DNA of 63,847 bases from Chloroflexales bacterium ZM16-3 (GTDB lineage: Bacteria > Chloroflexota > Chloroflexia > Chloroflexales > Chloroflexaceae). The position numbers and the translations under genes were made by a program. Shown here one piece after another: positions 27,460-36,543 of this stretch (position 1 is the stretch's first letter; every line of letters begins with the position of its first letter). The notes under the pieces are model-generated. The model had not been told where the DNA came from, made no database searches, and saw only the letters and a list, made by a program, of their open reading frames with translations. Location: assembly GCA_004138175.2 (NCBI GenBank), contig RYFE02000032.1:1-63847 (forward strand), in the 5' to 3' direction.

Positions 27460-28440
27460 TCACGCATCCCGCACCTCCGCAGGGAAGAAGGGCACGTGGA
27501 TCTTCTCGGCGGCGCGCTGGCGGGCCTGCTCGCCGCGCCTATCATAGCGCGCCGTCGTCTCCACGCTGGCGTGGCCGACCAGCTGCTTGGCGGTAGCGAT
27601 ATCGATATCGGCGTCGAGCAGCTGCGAGATGTAGGTGCGCCGGAAGTCGTGCGGCGAGAGGTTGGCCACGCCGACCATCCCCGCGCGGCGCAGGAGGATG
27701 TGCAGCACGGCCTGGTCGGTGATCCGCCCGCCGCGCTGGCTGGGCCGCCGGTCGTAGGAGGTGAAGAGCGGCGCGTCGGCGGCCACCTCGCCGCGCGCGG
27801 CCAGCCATGCGGCGACGGCATGGCGGGTGCCGGCGGGCATGGGCACGCGGCGGGCCTTGCGCCCCTTGCCGAGCTGGACGAGCGCGCTGCCCTCGGCCAC
27901 GTCGCCCACATTGAGCGCGACGGCCTCGGCGCGGCGCAGGCCGCAGCCCAGCAGGATGGCGAAGAGGGCGGCGTCGCGCGCGCCCATGGGCGTGCCGTCG
28001 GCGCAGGCGCGCATGAGGGCCGCCTGCTCGCCGGGGGCCAGCATGCGCCCGCGCGGCATGCCCGCCCCCTTGACCGGCTTGAGGTCGCCTGCGGCCGCCG
28101 CTGCGTCAGCGCCCATCAAGCCGAGGCGGCGGCACGCGATGAGGGTGCCGCGCAGGGCCGACAGGTGCTTGTTGACGGTGGCGGGTGCCAACGCATCGAT
28201 CAGGCGGGCGCGCAGGGCGGCGGTGTGGGCGTAGGTGAGCCGCTCCCATGGGAGCAGCAGGGGGTCGGCGTCGGCCTGACCGGTGAGCAGATGGGCCATG
28301 GAGTCTAGGCAGGCGCGCATGGTGCGCCGGCTGTGGGGGCTGGGCAGGCTGGCCAGGTAGACCGCCGCCGGGCTGCGGGCCGGGTCGGCCCGCGCAACCG
28401 GGGACAGGGCGGTGTTGTCGTTTGGCACGATCTCGCTCAT
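27460..28440 (-). CDS. Tyrosine recombinase (XerC/integrase type)
   Basis: The 326-aa protein has a SAM-like N-terminal core-binding domain (~25-110) and a catalytic domain. The catalytic set is visible: R169 in GLRRAE, K192 in LGKGRK, H264 and R267 in SPHDFRR, H290 in VGHAS and Y299 in TARYD. It could act as a dimer-resolution or integration recombinase. The Shine-Dalgarno is weak (AGAGAGAG). No flanking attachment sites were recognised. With parAB, iterons and a primase in the window, it could be the resolution or integration function of a replicon. Confidence 0.92.
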   Translation of the reverse strand: MSEIVPNDNTALSPVARADPARSPAAVYLASLPSPHSRRTMRACLDSMAHLLTGQADADPLLLPWERLTYAHTAALRARLIDALAPATVNKHLSALRGTLIACRRLGLMGADAAAAAGDLKPVKGAGMPRGRMLAPGEQAALMRACADGTPMGARDAALFAILLGCGLRRAEAVALNVGDVAEGSALVQLGKGRKARRVPMPAGTRHAVAAWLAARGEVAADAPLFTSYDRRPSQRGGRITDQAVLHILLRRAGMVGVANLSPHDFRRTYISQLLDADIDIATAKQLVGHASVETTARYDRRGEQARQRAAEKIHVPFFPAEVRDA

Positions 28441-28570
28441 GACACTATGTGCTCTCTCTGAGCGGCGGGGCTATCCGGTTCCGGTTGGGTGGTTGAGTCT
28501 CAGAGCGGTGCGTGTGAGAACTATCATTCTCATAAGCATTTTACCACGCCTGCGTGGCCTCGACCGCCGG

Positions 28571-28604
28571 GCGTTGCCGCACAGGGTGATTTCTGCGGCA
28601 TTGC
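28571..28604. repeat. Degenerate paired ends of the 114-bp element family
   Basis: GCGTTGCCGCACAGG and the facing TTTCTGCGGCATTGC resemble the two ends of the 114-bp family with almost no core between. It may be a decayed or core-deleted copy. No target duplication is visible. Confidence 0.35.
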
Positions 28605-28612
28605 GATGAAAG

Positions 28613-28716
28613 GGTAGTGGCCCAATGTGGAATGGTGATCATTCCGAGCGCAGCGAGGAATCCCGGTCGGGACCCTTCGCTCCGCTCAGGGTGACATTCG
28701 CGATAGATCCACTACC
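28613..28716. mobile_element. 104-bp inverted-repeat element, second type
   Basis: The ends are GGTAGTGG and CCACTACC. Target duplication CGATGAAAG lies at 28604-28612 and 28717-28725 (9 bp, or 8 if the shared C is excluded). The core (GAGCGCAGCGAGGAATCCCG... on this strand) is the inverted counterpart of the core of the 114-bp family. So the same core has been packaged between different ends. It lies in the promoter gap of the rsb operon. Confidence 0.8.
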
Positions 28717-28877
28717 CGATGAAAGTGTGTGTGCAATGCGATTCATGCGGGCCGAAAAACCTAACCACAGTTGATACACAAAAACTACAGACACATGCCG
28801 ACTGCCTTGTTAGACTAGGCTGTTGCCAGGCCATGTTCCTGGCACGGTTCTATGTTGTGACAAGGAACACTGGCGCA

Positions 28878-30482
28878 ATGAATACGTCCTCATCCGGCAA
28901 CCTTGAACCTGAGCGCCAGATCATGCGCTCAAGTGCGCCGCAGAATCTCCCACTGAGCCATGAGGCTCTTGAGTCGCTCCCCTTCCCGCTGACGATCTGC
29001 ACCTGCGATGGCCTTTGCGTTGGGGTCAACAACCTATCAGAGCAGCTCTTCCGCATCCCGCGCGCGGCGGTGATCGGGACTCTGAATGTGCTGACCAACG
29101 CCACAAATCAGGATACCAGCAGGCCGGCCCTGTTCGCGGCGGCGGTGGCCGGTAAGGCTGGGCAGTCGCCACCAATGTATTACGACTTCTCCTTCCCCGG
29201 CAGCCAGGGCGCGGATCGGGCGAGCTGCTGGGTCACGATTAGCTACTTCCCCTTCTGCGACGGCGACGGCCACGCCACCCACGTAGGCATGATGCTCCAG
29301 GATGTCACCGAGCAGGTCGAGGCCGAGCGGAAGATGTCGCTCTTCTCTGCGCTGGTTGAGAATGCCCACGATGGTATCGGCGTGACCGATCTGTCTGGGC
29401 GGATCACCTACTGTAACCCGGCCCTCGGCAGGCTTACCGGCTACGGCGACCAGATGATCGGGAAGTCGCTTAGCGACATGCACCCCGATGACATGGAGGT
29501 CGTCGCCGCCGACCACGCGCAGGCAATGGCGCGGGGCCACTGGCACAACCAGATGAACATTTGCCGCGCCGACGGCAGCAGCCTCCCGGCCGATGTCGCG
29601 GGCTTCGTGCTGCGCGACGCCGACGGAAAGCCAAGCAGCACGGCGGCGATCGTGCGCGACCTGAGCGCGGAGCGGGCCCGCGAGCAGGAGCTGCGCCTGG
29701 TGAAGTTCACCCTCGACCGGGCCGCCGACAGCATCTACTGGCTCAAATCGGACGGACAGATTGCCTATGCGAACGACACCGCCAGCACAACCCTGGGCTA
29801 CACGCGCGAGGAGCTGCTGCTGCTGAGCATCTTCGATGTCGCCATCAGCCTGAAGAGCAATGATATGGGTCAGATCTGGACGGCGATCAAACACCACCAG
29901 GCACAGCTGTTCGAGGGAGTGCAGCGCCGCAAGGACGGGCGTGAGATCCCGGTCGAGGTCGTCACGAACTACCTGGCCTTCGAGGGCCAGGAGTACGCCT
30001 GCATCTTCTCGCGTGACATTAGCGAGCGTCGGCGGGAGGAAGAGGATCGCCTAAACCTGCAAGAGCAGGTGATCGCGGCCCAGCAGGCTGCCCTCCGCGA
30101 GCTATCGACCCCGCTGATCCCGATCGCCGAGGGCGTGGTGGCCATGCCGCTGATCGGCAGCATCGACAGCGGGCGGGCCCAGATGGTGATCGAGACGCTG
30201 CTGACGGGGGTGGCCTCGCTGCGCGCGGAGACGACGATCCTTGACATCACTGGCGTGCCGGTGGTTGACACACAGGTAGCAAACGCCCTGCTCCGCGCGG
30301 CCCAGGCGGTCAAGCTGCTTGGCGCGCGGGTGATCCTCACCGGCATTCGCCCCGAGGTGGCCCAGACGCTGGTGGGCCTGGGGGTCGATCTGAGCGGGAT
30401 CATTACTCGCGGCACCCTCCAGGATGGGATCGCTGAGGCGCTGGGGTGGCAGACAGGTATGGCCCTCACCGGACGAAGGTAA
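28878..30482 (+). CDS. rsbR: RsbR-like protein with three PAS-like regions and STAS
   Basis: This 534-aa stressosome sensor heads the rsb operon. It has one divergent and two clearer PAS regions (roughly 30-150, 165-275 and 285-400) followed by a helical linker and STAS domain (~425-525). The threonine equivalent to T205 is kept (VPVVDTQVA). The T171-type site is Ser (GSIDSGRA). ATG 28878 was chosen with AAGGA upstream; longer frames run into a Cys-rich stretch near the repeat. It ends 4 bp before rsbS. PAS domains could sense redox, light or ligands; no cofactor motif is certain. Confidence 0.88.
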   Translation: MNTSSSGNLEPERQIMRSSAPQNLPLSHEALESLPFPLTICTCDGLCVGVNNLSEQLFRIPRAAVIGTLNVLTNATNQDTSRPALFAAAVAGKAGQSPPMYYDFSFPGSQGADRASCWVTISYFPFCDGDGHATHVGMMLQDVTEQVEAERKMSLFSALVENAHDGIGVTDLSGRITYCNPALGRLTGYGDQMIGKSLSDMHPDDMEVVAADHAQAMARGHWHNQMNICRADGSSLPADVAGFVLRDADGKPSSTAAIVRDLSAERAREQELRLVKFTLDRAADSIYWLKSDGQIAYANDTASTTLGYTREELLLLSIFDVAISLKSNDMGQIWTAIKHHQAQLFEGVQRRKDGREIPVEVVTNYLAFEGQEYACIFSRDISERRREEEDRLNLQEQVIAAQQAALRELSTPLIPIAEGVVAMPLIGSIDSGRAQMVIETLLTGVASLRAETTILDITGVPVVDTQVANALLRAAQAVKLLGARVILTGIRPEVAQTLVGLGVDLSGIITRGTLQDGIAEALGWQTGMALTGRR

Positions 30483-30486
30483 CATC

Positions 30487-30870
30487 ATGGACGCGCTCCG
30501 TATCCCGATCTTGAAGATCGGAAACACCCTGATCACCTCCATCCAGACGGAGTTGCACGATGCTTCGGCGGTTCAGTTTAAAGACGATCTGCTTGAGCGC
30601 ATCCACACAACCCGCGCCCAGGGGGTGGTGATCGATCTCACCGCCGTCGATCTGGTCGATAGCTTCATTGGCCGTCTGATCAGTGATATCGGCGCGATGT
30701 GCGGCCTGATGGGCACACAAGTGGTGCTCACCGGCATCCAGCCAGCAGTTGCGATCACCCTAGTGGAACTGGGCCTGGAGCTGCCGCGCATCCATACCGC
30801 CCTGAATCTGGAAAAAGGTCTGGCGCTGTTCCAGTCTAAGCCAGAGGGAATCGGACATGAGCAGCCCTAG
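30487..30870 (+). CDS. rsbS: RsbS stressosome scaffold (STAS)
   Basis: The 127-aa single STAS domain protein co-assembles with RsbR and holds RsbT. The phospho-serine is present exactly at residue 59 (DLVDSF), as in Bacillus RsbS. GAAGGT lies 8 nt before ATG 30487. The end overlaps rsbT by 14 bp, so production is coupled. The high similarity to the classical protein supports a real stressosome. Confidence 0.93.
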   Translation: MDALRIPILKIGNTLITSIQTELHDASAVQFKDDLLERIHTTRAQGVVIDLTAVDLVDSFIGRLISDIGAMCGLMGTQVVLTGIQPAVAITLVELGLELPRIHTALNLEKGLALFQSKPEGIGHEQP

Positions 30871-31258
30871 TGATGTGACGATCCGCAGCGACCTCGATAT
30901 TGTAATCGCCCGCACGTCCGCCCGCGATGTGGCGAAGCGGCTGGGCTTTGGTGCGATCGACCAGGCTCGGATCGCGACGGCGGTCAGCGAGCTGGCGCGG
31001 AATATCTTCCTCTACGCCGGATCGGGAACTGTGTCGGTGCACCTTCTTGATCGGCTGGGGCGCTGTGGCATCGAGATCGTCTGCCAGGACCAGGGGCCTG
31101 GCATTGCCGACATCCCCTTGGTGATGCAGGACGGCTACAGCACCTCGCGCGGCATGGGGATGGGACTGCCAGGAGCGAAGCGGCTGATGGACGAGTTCGA
31201 CCTGCGCTCGCAGGTGGGTGCCGGGACGACGGTTATCTGTAGAAAGTGGCGCCGGTAA
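30857..31258 (+). CDS. rsbT: RsbT serine/threonine switch kinase
   Basis: The 133-aa GHKL kinase phosphorylates RsbS and RsbR under stress and is then released to its target. The N box is E45/N49 in VSELARNI, the G1 box is DQGPGIAD at 78-85, and SRGMGMGLPG forms the G2/lid region. ATG 30857 lies inside rsbS. In Bacillus, RsbT activates RsbU; no RsbU, RsbX, RsbV or sigma factor is present in the window, so the output is unknown. Confidence 0.93.
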   Translation: MSSPSDVTIRSDLDIVIARTSARDVAKRLGFGAIDQARIATAVSELARNIFLYAGSGTVSVHLLDRLGRCGIEIVCQDQGPGIADIPLVMQDGYSTSRGMGMGLPGAKRLMDEFDLRSQVGAGTTVICRKWRR

Positions 31259-31274
31259 GCCCGGTGAGGAAGTA

Positions 31275-32453
31275 ATGACTCAAGCACTACGTACATGGTG
31301 GGGTCGGATACCTGTCTCGAATCTCGTGCAGCGACAGCAGGCAGGGTTTTTTCAGGTTGTCCTGGTGGGCTGGATCATCCTGGCGACGTTCGGGCTGCCG
31401 CTCAACTTCCTGCGCAGTTTCGCGGGTGGGCAGTCGGCCATGCCAACGTCCGAAGCGCTTCCGCCGATCATGATCGCCCTGATCTCGCTGCTCTTCCTCG
31501 CCACGCTGATGCTGTGGCTCGCGCCGGTGATCGCGCTGGTGCTCCTGCGGCGCGGGCGCTTCGCGGCTGCAGTGGCGATGGCGGTCTGGGGGCTGCTCTT
31601 CGGCCACACGATCGCCACCTACGCCCTGGGGGTCACCGACCCCTCGGTGTATGTGGTCTACCAGATCCCGATCACGCTGGCCGGACTGCTGGGCGGGCGG
31701 CGTATGCTGCTGGCTGTGTCGGGCTATGGCATCGGATTCGTGCTGCTGGTCGGCTTTCTGCAAAGCATGAGTCCGCCCCAGGCCGGCTTCTTCAGCGCGG
31801 CCGCGATGGCCGCCGCCATGGGCGGCACCGCGACGACGCCCGACCTCGGGCAGCCGCTGGTCTTCTTTGTGGCGGTGACTCTGCTGATCTCGCTGATGCT
31901 CGACCGCTTCGGGGCGGCGCTGCGCGGCGCGCTCAGCCAGGCGCTGGAGCGCGAGGCCGAGCTGGAGGGCATCCGTGGCTCGCTGGAGGTGATGGTCGGC
32001 GAGCGCACCGCCGCGCTTGAGACGGCCCTGCACGACATCCGCCGCCAGGCAGATGAGCAGAATCTCCTGCTAACAGAGAACGCGCAGCAGCGCGACTTCA
32101 TCCGCGAGATGAGCGTCCCGGTGCTGCCGATCAGCAACGACACGCTGGTGATGCCGCTGGTGGGTGCGCTCGATAGCGCCCGGCTCGCTCATATTCAAGA
32201 GCAGGCCCTCGGTCGCCTGGAGTCCACCCGCGCTCGTCACCTGCTGCTCGATATTACCGGCGTGCCCGTGGTAGACACCCAGGTTGCGCAGGGGCTGATC
32301 CGCGTTGTGCAGGCGGCGCGGCTGCTCGGGGCACTTGTGACCCTGGTCGGCATCCGTCCCGAGGTCGCCCAGTCGATCGTCGGGCTCGGGATCGACCTGC
32401 GCGACATCCGCACGCATAGCACGCTGCAGAGCGCGCTCGGCCATGCGGTTTGA
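31275..32453 (+). CDS. Membrane-spanning STAS protein, RsbR-like
   Basis: The 392-aa protein starts at ATG 31275 behind GAGGAAG. Residues ~20-225 contain about six hydrophobic segments. A coiled coil (~230-275) follows, then an RsbR-type STAS domain (~280-390) with VPVVDTQVA conserved and Ser at the T171-type position (GALDSARL). It is last in the rsb operon. Classical RsbR proteins are soluble, so this form would tie a stressosome to the membrane. The sensory ligand is unknown. Confidence 0.85.
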   Translation: MTQALRTWWGRIPVSNLVQRQQAGFFQVVLVGWIILATFGLPLNFLRSFAGGQSAMPTSEALPPIMIALISLLFLATLMLWLAPVIALVLLRRGRFAAAVAMAVWGLLFGHTIATYALGVTDPSVYVVYQIPITLAGLLGGRRMLLAVSGYGIGFVLLVGFLQSMSPPQAGFFSAAAMAAAMGGTATTPDLGQPLVFFVAVTLLISLMLDRFGAALRGALSQALEREAELEGIRGSLEVMVGERTAALETALHDIRRQADEQNLLLTENAQQRDFIREMSVPVLPISNDTLVMPLVGALDSARLAHIQEQALGRLESTRARHLLLDITGVPVVDTQVAQGLIRVVQAARLLGALVTLVGIRPEVAQSIVGLGIDLRDIRTHSTLQSALGHAV

Positions 32454-32492
32454 TCTGGCGCACGACGGGTTCTCCAGCGCATCTCACCCCTC

Positions 32493-32574
32493 GTAGAGAC
32501 GCCCCGGCGGGGCGTCTCTACCCCCGCGCACCGGAAGACGCCCCGGCGGGGCGTCTCTACCCCCGCGCACCGGA
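32493..32574. repeat. Tandem 39-bp repeat with AGACGCCCC palindromes
   Basis: A 39-bp unit beginning AGACGCCCCGGCGGGGCGTC is present twice (32497-32535 and 32536-32574). The first copy sits in a larger palindrome, 32493-32521. Related palindromes occur at 41961 and 44959. It lies just after the rsb operon and may serve as its terminator, though no T-run follows. Confidence 0.85.
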
Positions 32575-32770
32575 AGAATCAAGATAGCGGATTGATTTGC
32601 CGCGCTTGTCAGTTATCGTTCCTCCACCTACAACAAAAAGATGACATCTTTTCCCATTTCCTAAGGATGGTAGGATGGGCTATCCCGTGAAATTGATCAC
32701 AATAGTCGCTGGTTAGTGCGTCGTTGCTCTGACCTAGCTTGTGCCGTACGCTCCCAAGATAGGTAGAACT

Positions 32771-35032
32771 ATGCACCCTTACCTAGAACCGCAGACATGT
32801 GTGGACCCAGGCTCGGCGTGGCGCACCTTTACTCCCGGCGCGTGGAGCACCTCCATTGCCGTCCGCGACTTTATCCAATACCAGTACAGCCCTTACGATG
32901 GCGACGCGAGCTTTCTGGCTGGCCCCACCGAGCGCACCACGCGCCTCTGGGCCGAGCTGAGCGAGCTGTTTACCCTTGAGCGGGCGAAGGGCGTGCTCGA
33001 TGTCTCTCAGATCCCCAGCAGCATCACCGCCCACGATCCCGGCTATATTGACCGCGACCTGGAGCTGATCGTCGGCCTACAGACCGAGAAGCCGCTCAGG
33101 CGCGCGATCTTCCCCTACGGCGGCTGGCGCATGGTCGAGAGCAGCCTGGAGAGCTACGGCTTCCCGGTTGAGCCGCAGCTGCGCGAGATCTTTACGAAGT
33201 ATCGCAAGACCCACAACGATGGCGTCTTCGATGCCTACACGCCTGAGATCCTGCGGGCGCGCAGGTCGCACATCGTCACTGGCCTGCCCGACGCCTACGG
33301 GCGCGGCCGGATCATCGGCGACTATCGCCGCGTGGCGCTCTACGGCATCGACCGGCTGATCGCGGCGAAGCAGGACGAGAAGGCAAGCATTGATGCGGCC
33401 CACTCCAGCGATGAGATTATCCGCGACCGCGAGGAGCTGTCCGAGCAGATCCGCGCCCTCCACGAGCTGAAGGAGATGGCGCTCAGCTACGGCTACGACC
33501 TCGCACGCCCCGCCGCCACGGCCCGCGAGGCGGTGCAGTGGCTCTACTTCGCCTACCTCGCCGCCGTCAAAGAGCAGAACGGCGCGGCGATGTCGCTCGG
33601 CCGCACCGCTACCTTCCTCGATATCTACTTCGAGCGGGATCTGCGCGAGGGCCGCATCGACGAGCGTGAGGCTCAGGAGCTGATCGACGACTTTGTGATC
33701 AAGCTCCGTATCGTGCGCTTCCTGCGCACCCGCGACTACGACGCCCTCTTCTCCGGCGACCCGACCTGGGTCACGGAGAGCCTCGGCGGCGTGGGCACGG
33801 ACGGGCGGCATCTGGTGACGCGAACCAGCTTCCGCTTCCTGCAGACGCTCTACAACATTGGCCCCTCGCCCGAGCCAAACCTCACCGTCTTCTGGTCGCC
33901 AGATCTGCCAGAGGGCTTTAAGCACTTCTGCGCCCAGGTGAGCATCGATACGAGCGCGATCCAGTACGAGAGCGATGAGCTGATGCGCCCGACCTGGGGC
34001 GATGACACCGCTATCGCCTGCTGCGTCTCGGCGATGAGCGTGGGCAAGCAGATGCAGCTCTTCGGCGCGCGGGTCAACCTGGCGAAGTGCCTGCTCTACG
34101 CGATCAACGGCGGCCGTGACGAGATCAGCGGCGAGCAGATCGGCCCGGAGAGCGAGCCCGCCGGGGACGAGGTGCTCAACTTCGACGAGGTGATGGCGAA
34201 GTTTGATGTGCAGATGGACTGGCTGGCGCGGGTGTATGTGAATGCGCTGAACTGCATCCACTATATGCACGACAAGTACGCCTATGAGCGCATCGAGATG
34301 GCGCTACACGACTATAGCCCGCTGCGCACCATGGCCTTCGGCATCGCCGGCCTCTCGGTGGTGGCCGACAGCCTCGCGGCGATCAAGTACGCCCAGGTGC
34401 GGCCCGTGCGCGACGAGCGCGGCCTGGTGGTGGACTATATCACCACGGGTGATTTTCCCACCTATGGGAATAATGACGACCGCGCCGATGATCTCGCCGT
34501 GGATATGGTGGGGCGCTTCATGGAGAAGCTGCGGCAGCACCCCACCTACCGCAACGCTACCCACACCCAGTCGGTGCTGACGATCACCTCAAATGTGGTC
34601 TATGGCAAGCATACCGGCAACACCCCCGACGGCCGACGCACGGGCGAGCCCTTCGCCCCTGGTGCCAACCCGATGCACGGCCGGGACACGCACGGCGTGG
34701 TGGCGGCGGCGCTCTCGCTTGCCAAGCTGCCCTATGAGAGCGCCCAGGACGGCATCTCGTGGACAACCTCAATTGTGCCCTCTGCCCTCGGACGCAACGC
34801 CGATGAGCAGGTGCGCAATCTGGCCGGCGTGCTCGACGCCTACTTCGCCGAGGGCGGCTTCCACATCAACGTGAACGTCCTCGACCGCGAGATGCTGCTC
34901 GACGCCGTGGAGCACCCCGAGCGCTACCCCCAGCTCACCATCCGCGTATCGGGCTACGCCGTGAACTTCATCAAGCTGACCCGCGAGCAGCAGCTTGATG
35001 TGATCAACCGGACCTTCCACGGCGGGATATGA
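32771..35032 (+). CDS. pflB: Formate C-acetyltransferase (pyruvate formate-lyase)
   Basis: This glycyl-radical enzyme converts pyruvate and CoA to acetyl-CoA and formate without oxygen. The 753-aa chain shows the catalytic cysteine pair C417-C418 (IACCVSAM) and the radical Gly728 in RVSGYAV near the C-terminus. ATG 32771 has AGGTAG close upstream; a GTG ten codons earlier is weaker. Its activase pflA follows after a long stem-loop. It implies fermentative or microaerobic life phases. The upstream 200 bp is comparatively AT-rich and probably holds the promoter. Confidence 0.96.
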   Translation: MHPYLEPQTCVDPGSAWRTFTPGAWSTSIAVRDFIQYQYSPYDGDASFLAGPTERTTRLWAELSELFTLERAKGVLDVSQIPSSITAHDPGYIDRDLELIVGLQTEKPLRRAIFPYGGWRMVESSLESYGFPVEPQLREIFTKYRKTHNDGVFDAYTPEILRARRSHIVTGLPDAYGRGRIIGDYRRVALYGIDRLIAAKQDEKASIDAAHSSDEIIRDREELSEQIRALHELKEMALSYGYDLARPAATAREAVQWLYFAYLAAVKEQNGAAMSLGRTATFLDIYFERDLREGRIDEREAQELIDDFVIKLRIVRFLRTRDYDALFSGDPTWVTESLGGVGTDGRHLVTRTSFRFLQTLYNIGPSPEPNLTVFWSPDLPEGFKHFCAQVSIDTSAIQYESDELMRPTWGDDTAIACCVSAMSVGKQMQLFGARVNLAKCLLYAINGGRDEISGEQIGPESEPAGDEVLNFDEVMAKFDVQMDWLARVYVNALNCIHYMHDKYAYERIEMALHDYSPLRTMAFGIAGLSVVADSLAAIKYAQVRPVRDERGLVVDYITTGDFPTYGNNDDRADDLAVDMVGRFMEKLRQHPTYRNATHTQSVLTITSNVVYGKHTGNTPDGRRTGEPFAPGANPMHGRDTHGVVAAALSLAKLPYESAQDGISWTTSIVPSALGRNADEQVRNLAGVLDAYFAEGGFHINVNVLDREMLLDAVEHPERYPQLTIRVSGYAVNFIKLTREQQLDVINRTFHGGI

Positions 35033-35043
35033 GTTGGGGGCTT

Positions 35044-35185
35044 CGCCCCATGCGCATCAAGTTTAGGGCTGCCGCCCTAAAAACTGGTGTTGTTTTGGCA
35101 AAAATGGCCAGCTTCGCTGGCCATTTTTGCCAAAACAACAAGAAATTCCGGGAAGCCTGGGACTTAACGTGATGCGCATGGGGCG
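35044..35185. promoter_or_regulatory. Nested long stem-loops between pflB and pflA
   Basis: An outer 16-bp inverted repeat (35044-35059 with 35170-35185) encloses a perfect 23-bp inverted repeat (35089-35111 with 35117-35139) with a CTTCG loop. It starts 12 bp after the pflB stop. It could set unequal pflB:pflA levels by attenuation or mRNA protection, as PFL is needed in excess of its activase. It might also be a small inserted repeat. There is no U-run. Confidence 0.75.
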
Positions 35186-35277
35186 GCGCAGCCGCCCCCG
35201 CACCCCCGCCGGGAGGGACAATCCCTCTCCGAAAAATACCCACCATATTTCATTGTGGTGAGCCACCACCAGGATCC

Positions 35278-36012
35278 ATGAGCCAACCGACAGGCTACAT
35301 CCACTCGTACACCACCGGCTCTTCCCACGACGGGCCGGGGCTGCGCACCGTGGTCTGGACCACCGGATGCCACTATCGCTGCCAGTACTGCCACAACCCC
35401 GACACCTGGCACCTCAAGGGCGGCCATGAGGTGACAGTCGATTCCGTCGTTGCGGAGGTGGCGCGCCACGCGTCGTTCATGCGCTACACCGGGGGCGGCG
35501 TGACGATCAGCGGCGGCGAGCCCCTCGTGCAGGCACCCTTTGTGATGAGCGTACTGCGCGGCTGCAAAGAGCGGGGCATCCACACAGCCCTGGATACAAA
35601 CGGATTTTTCGGCGACCGGCTCAGCGATGATGAGCTGCGGCTGGCCGACCTCGTCCTGCTCGATATTAAGTCGTGGGACCCGGACACCCACCTGCGCGTT
35701 GCGGGGGTTGAGGTTGGCCCCACGCTGGCCTTTGCCCGCCGCCTCGCGGCACTTGCCCGCCCGGCGTGGGTGCGCTTCGTGCTCGTGCAGGGCCTCACCG
35801 ATGACCCGGCGAATATCGCGGGGCTGGCCGACTTTGTGGCCGGGCTACCCAACGTGGAGCGCGTCGAGGTGCTGCCCTTCCACCAGCTGGGGCGCGCCAA
35901 GTGGGAGCAGCTTGGCCGCGACTATCCCCTCGCCGACACCCAGCCCGCCACTGCCGAGGCGACCCTGCGCGCAGCCGAGATCTTCAGGGCCAGGGGGCTG
36001 CATACGATCTGA
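35278..36012 (+). CDS. pflA: Pyruvate formate-lyase-activating enzyme
   Basis: This 244-aa radical SAM enzyme makes the glycyl radical on PFL. The [4Fe-4S] motif is C31-x3-C35-x2-C38 (CHYRCQYC). The GGE motif (ISGGEPL) and a DTNGFF block follow, as in PflA. ATG 35278 has AGGA close upstream. It lies 245 bp after pflB with a strong RNA structure between, and is followed by a repeat. Confidence 0.95.
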   Translation: MSQPTGYIHSYTTGSSHDGPGLRTVVWTTGCHYRCQYCHNPDTWHLKGGHEVTVDSVVAEVARHASFMRYTGGGVTISGGEPLVQAPFVMSVLRGCKERGIHTALDTNGFFGDRLSDDELRLADLVLLDIKSWDPDTHLRVAGVEVGPTLAFARRLAALARPAWVRFVLVQGLTDDPANIAGLADFVAGLPNVERVEVLPFHQLGRAKWEQLGRDYPLADTQPATAEATLRAAEIFRARGLHTI

Positions 36013-36027
36013 GGCAGCTTGGATTCG

Positions 36028-36092
36028 ACGAACGACGAACGACCAATGACCAATCACGCCCCGTCGTTGATCATTGGTCGTTCGTCGTTCGT
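36028..36092. repeat. Inverted repeat of CGAACGACGAACGACC type
   Basis: The 22-bp arms 36028-36049 and 36071-36092 are perfect complements. Related sequences occur at 49423-49497 and 59461-59487. It is placed just after pflA, where it might end transcription, but the family is dispersed. Confidence 0.8.
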
Positions 36093-36543
36093 GTCTTCGC
36101 CACTCCCTGCTTCCCGACACACAAGCTGACCGTGATTGATACGTAACATGCATTCGCCAGCCGAGCATCTTGGGCAGACGCTGGCGGAGATGTCTCCAGA
36201 TCTGGCCCCGCCAGCGCGGACGCGAGCAGCATGGATGCTTGAGGAGGCGCATTCACCAGGACGGCCACGACATCGTGCATGCCGCACCTGTGCGCAGCAG
36301 TGAAAATTTCAAAGTGTCCCGGCCCCATGTCATGCTGTGCGCAGTGATGCGTTGACGATGCCCGTCACATCTGCTAGGCTTGTCGTCGATCAGGCACGAC
36401 GCATCACCGTGCATCAGTATCGGGAGACGCACCCCGACCTGCGCCAGGCCGCAGAGCGACGATCTCACCGACATGGTAGATGGTGGCCACGCGGCCGCGA
36501 CTCATACCTGGCCCCGCAAGCGCATGGCGAAGGAGCGCGCCCG
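36093..36543. other. Non-coding stretch before the ATP-binding regulator
   Basis: Open frames occur on both strands but none has a ribosome-binding site plus a recognisable domain. The region probably contains the promoter of the gene at 36544 and decayed sequence. Confidence 0.4.

Noticed and set aside
32600-32770. FNR/CRP box upstream of pflB (TTGATCACAAT)
   Set aside because: Only one half-site is convincing; not enough to call an oxygen-regulator site.
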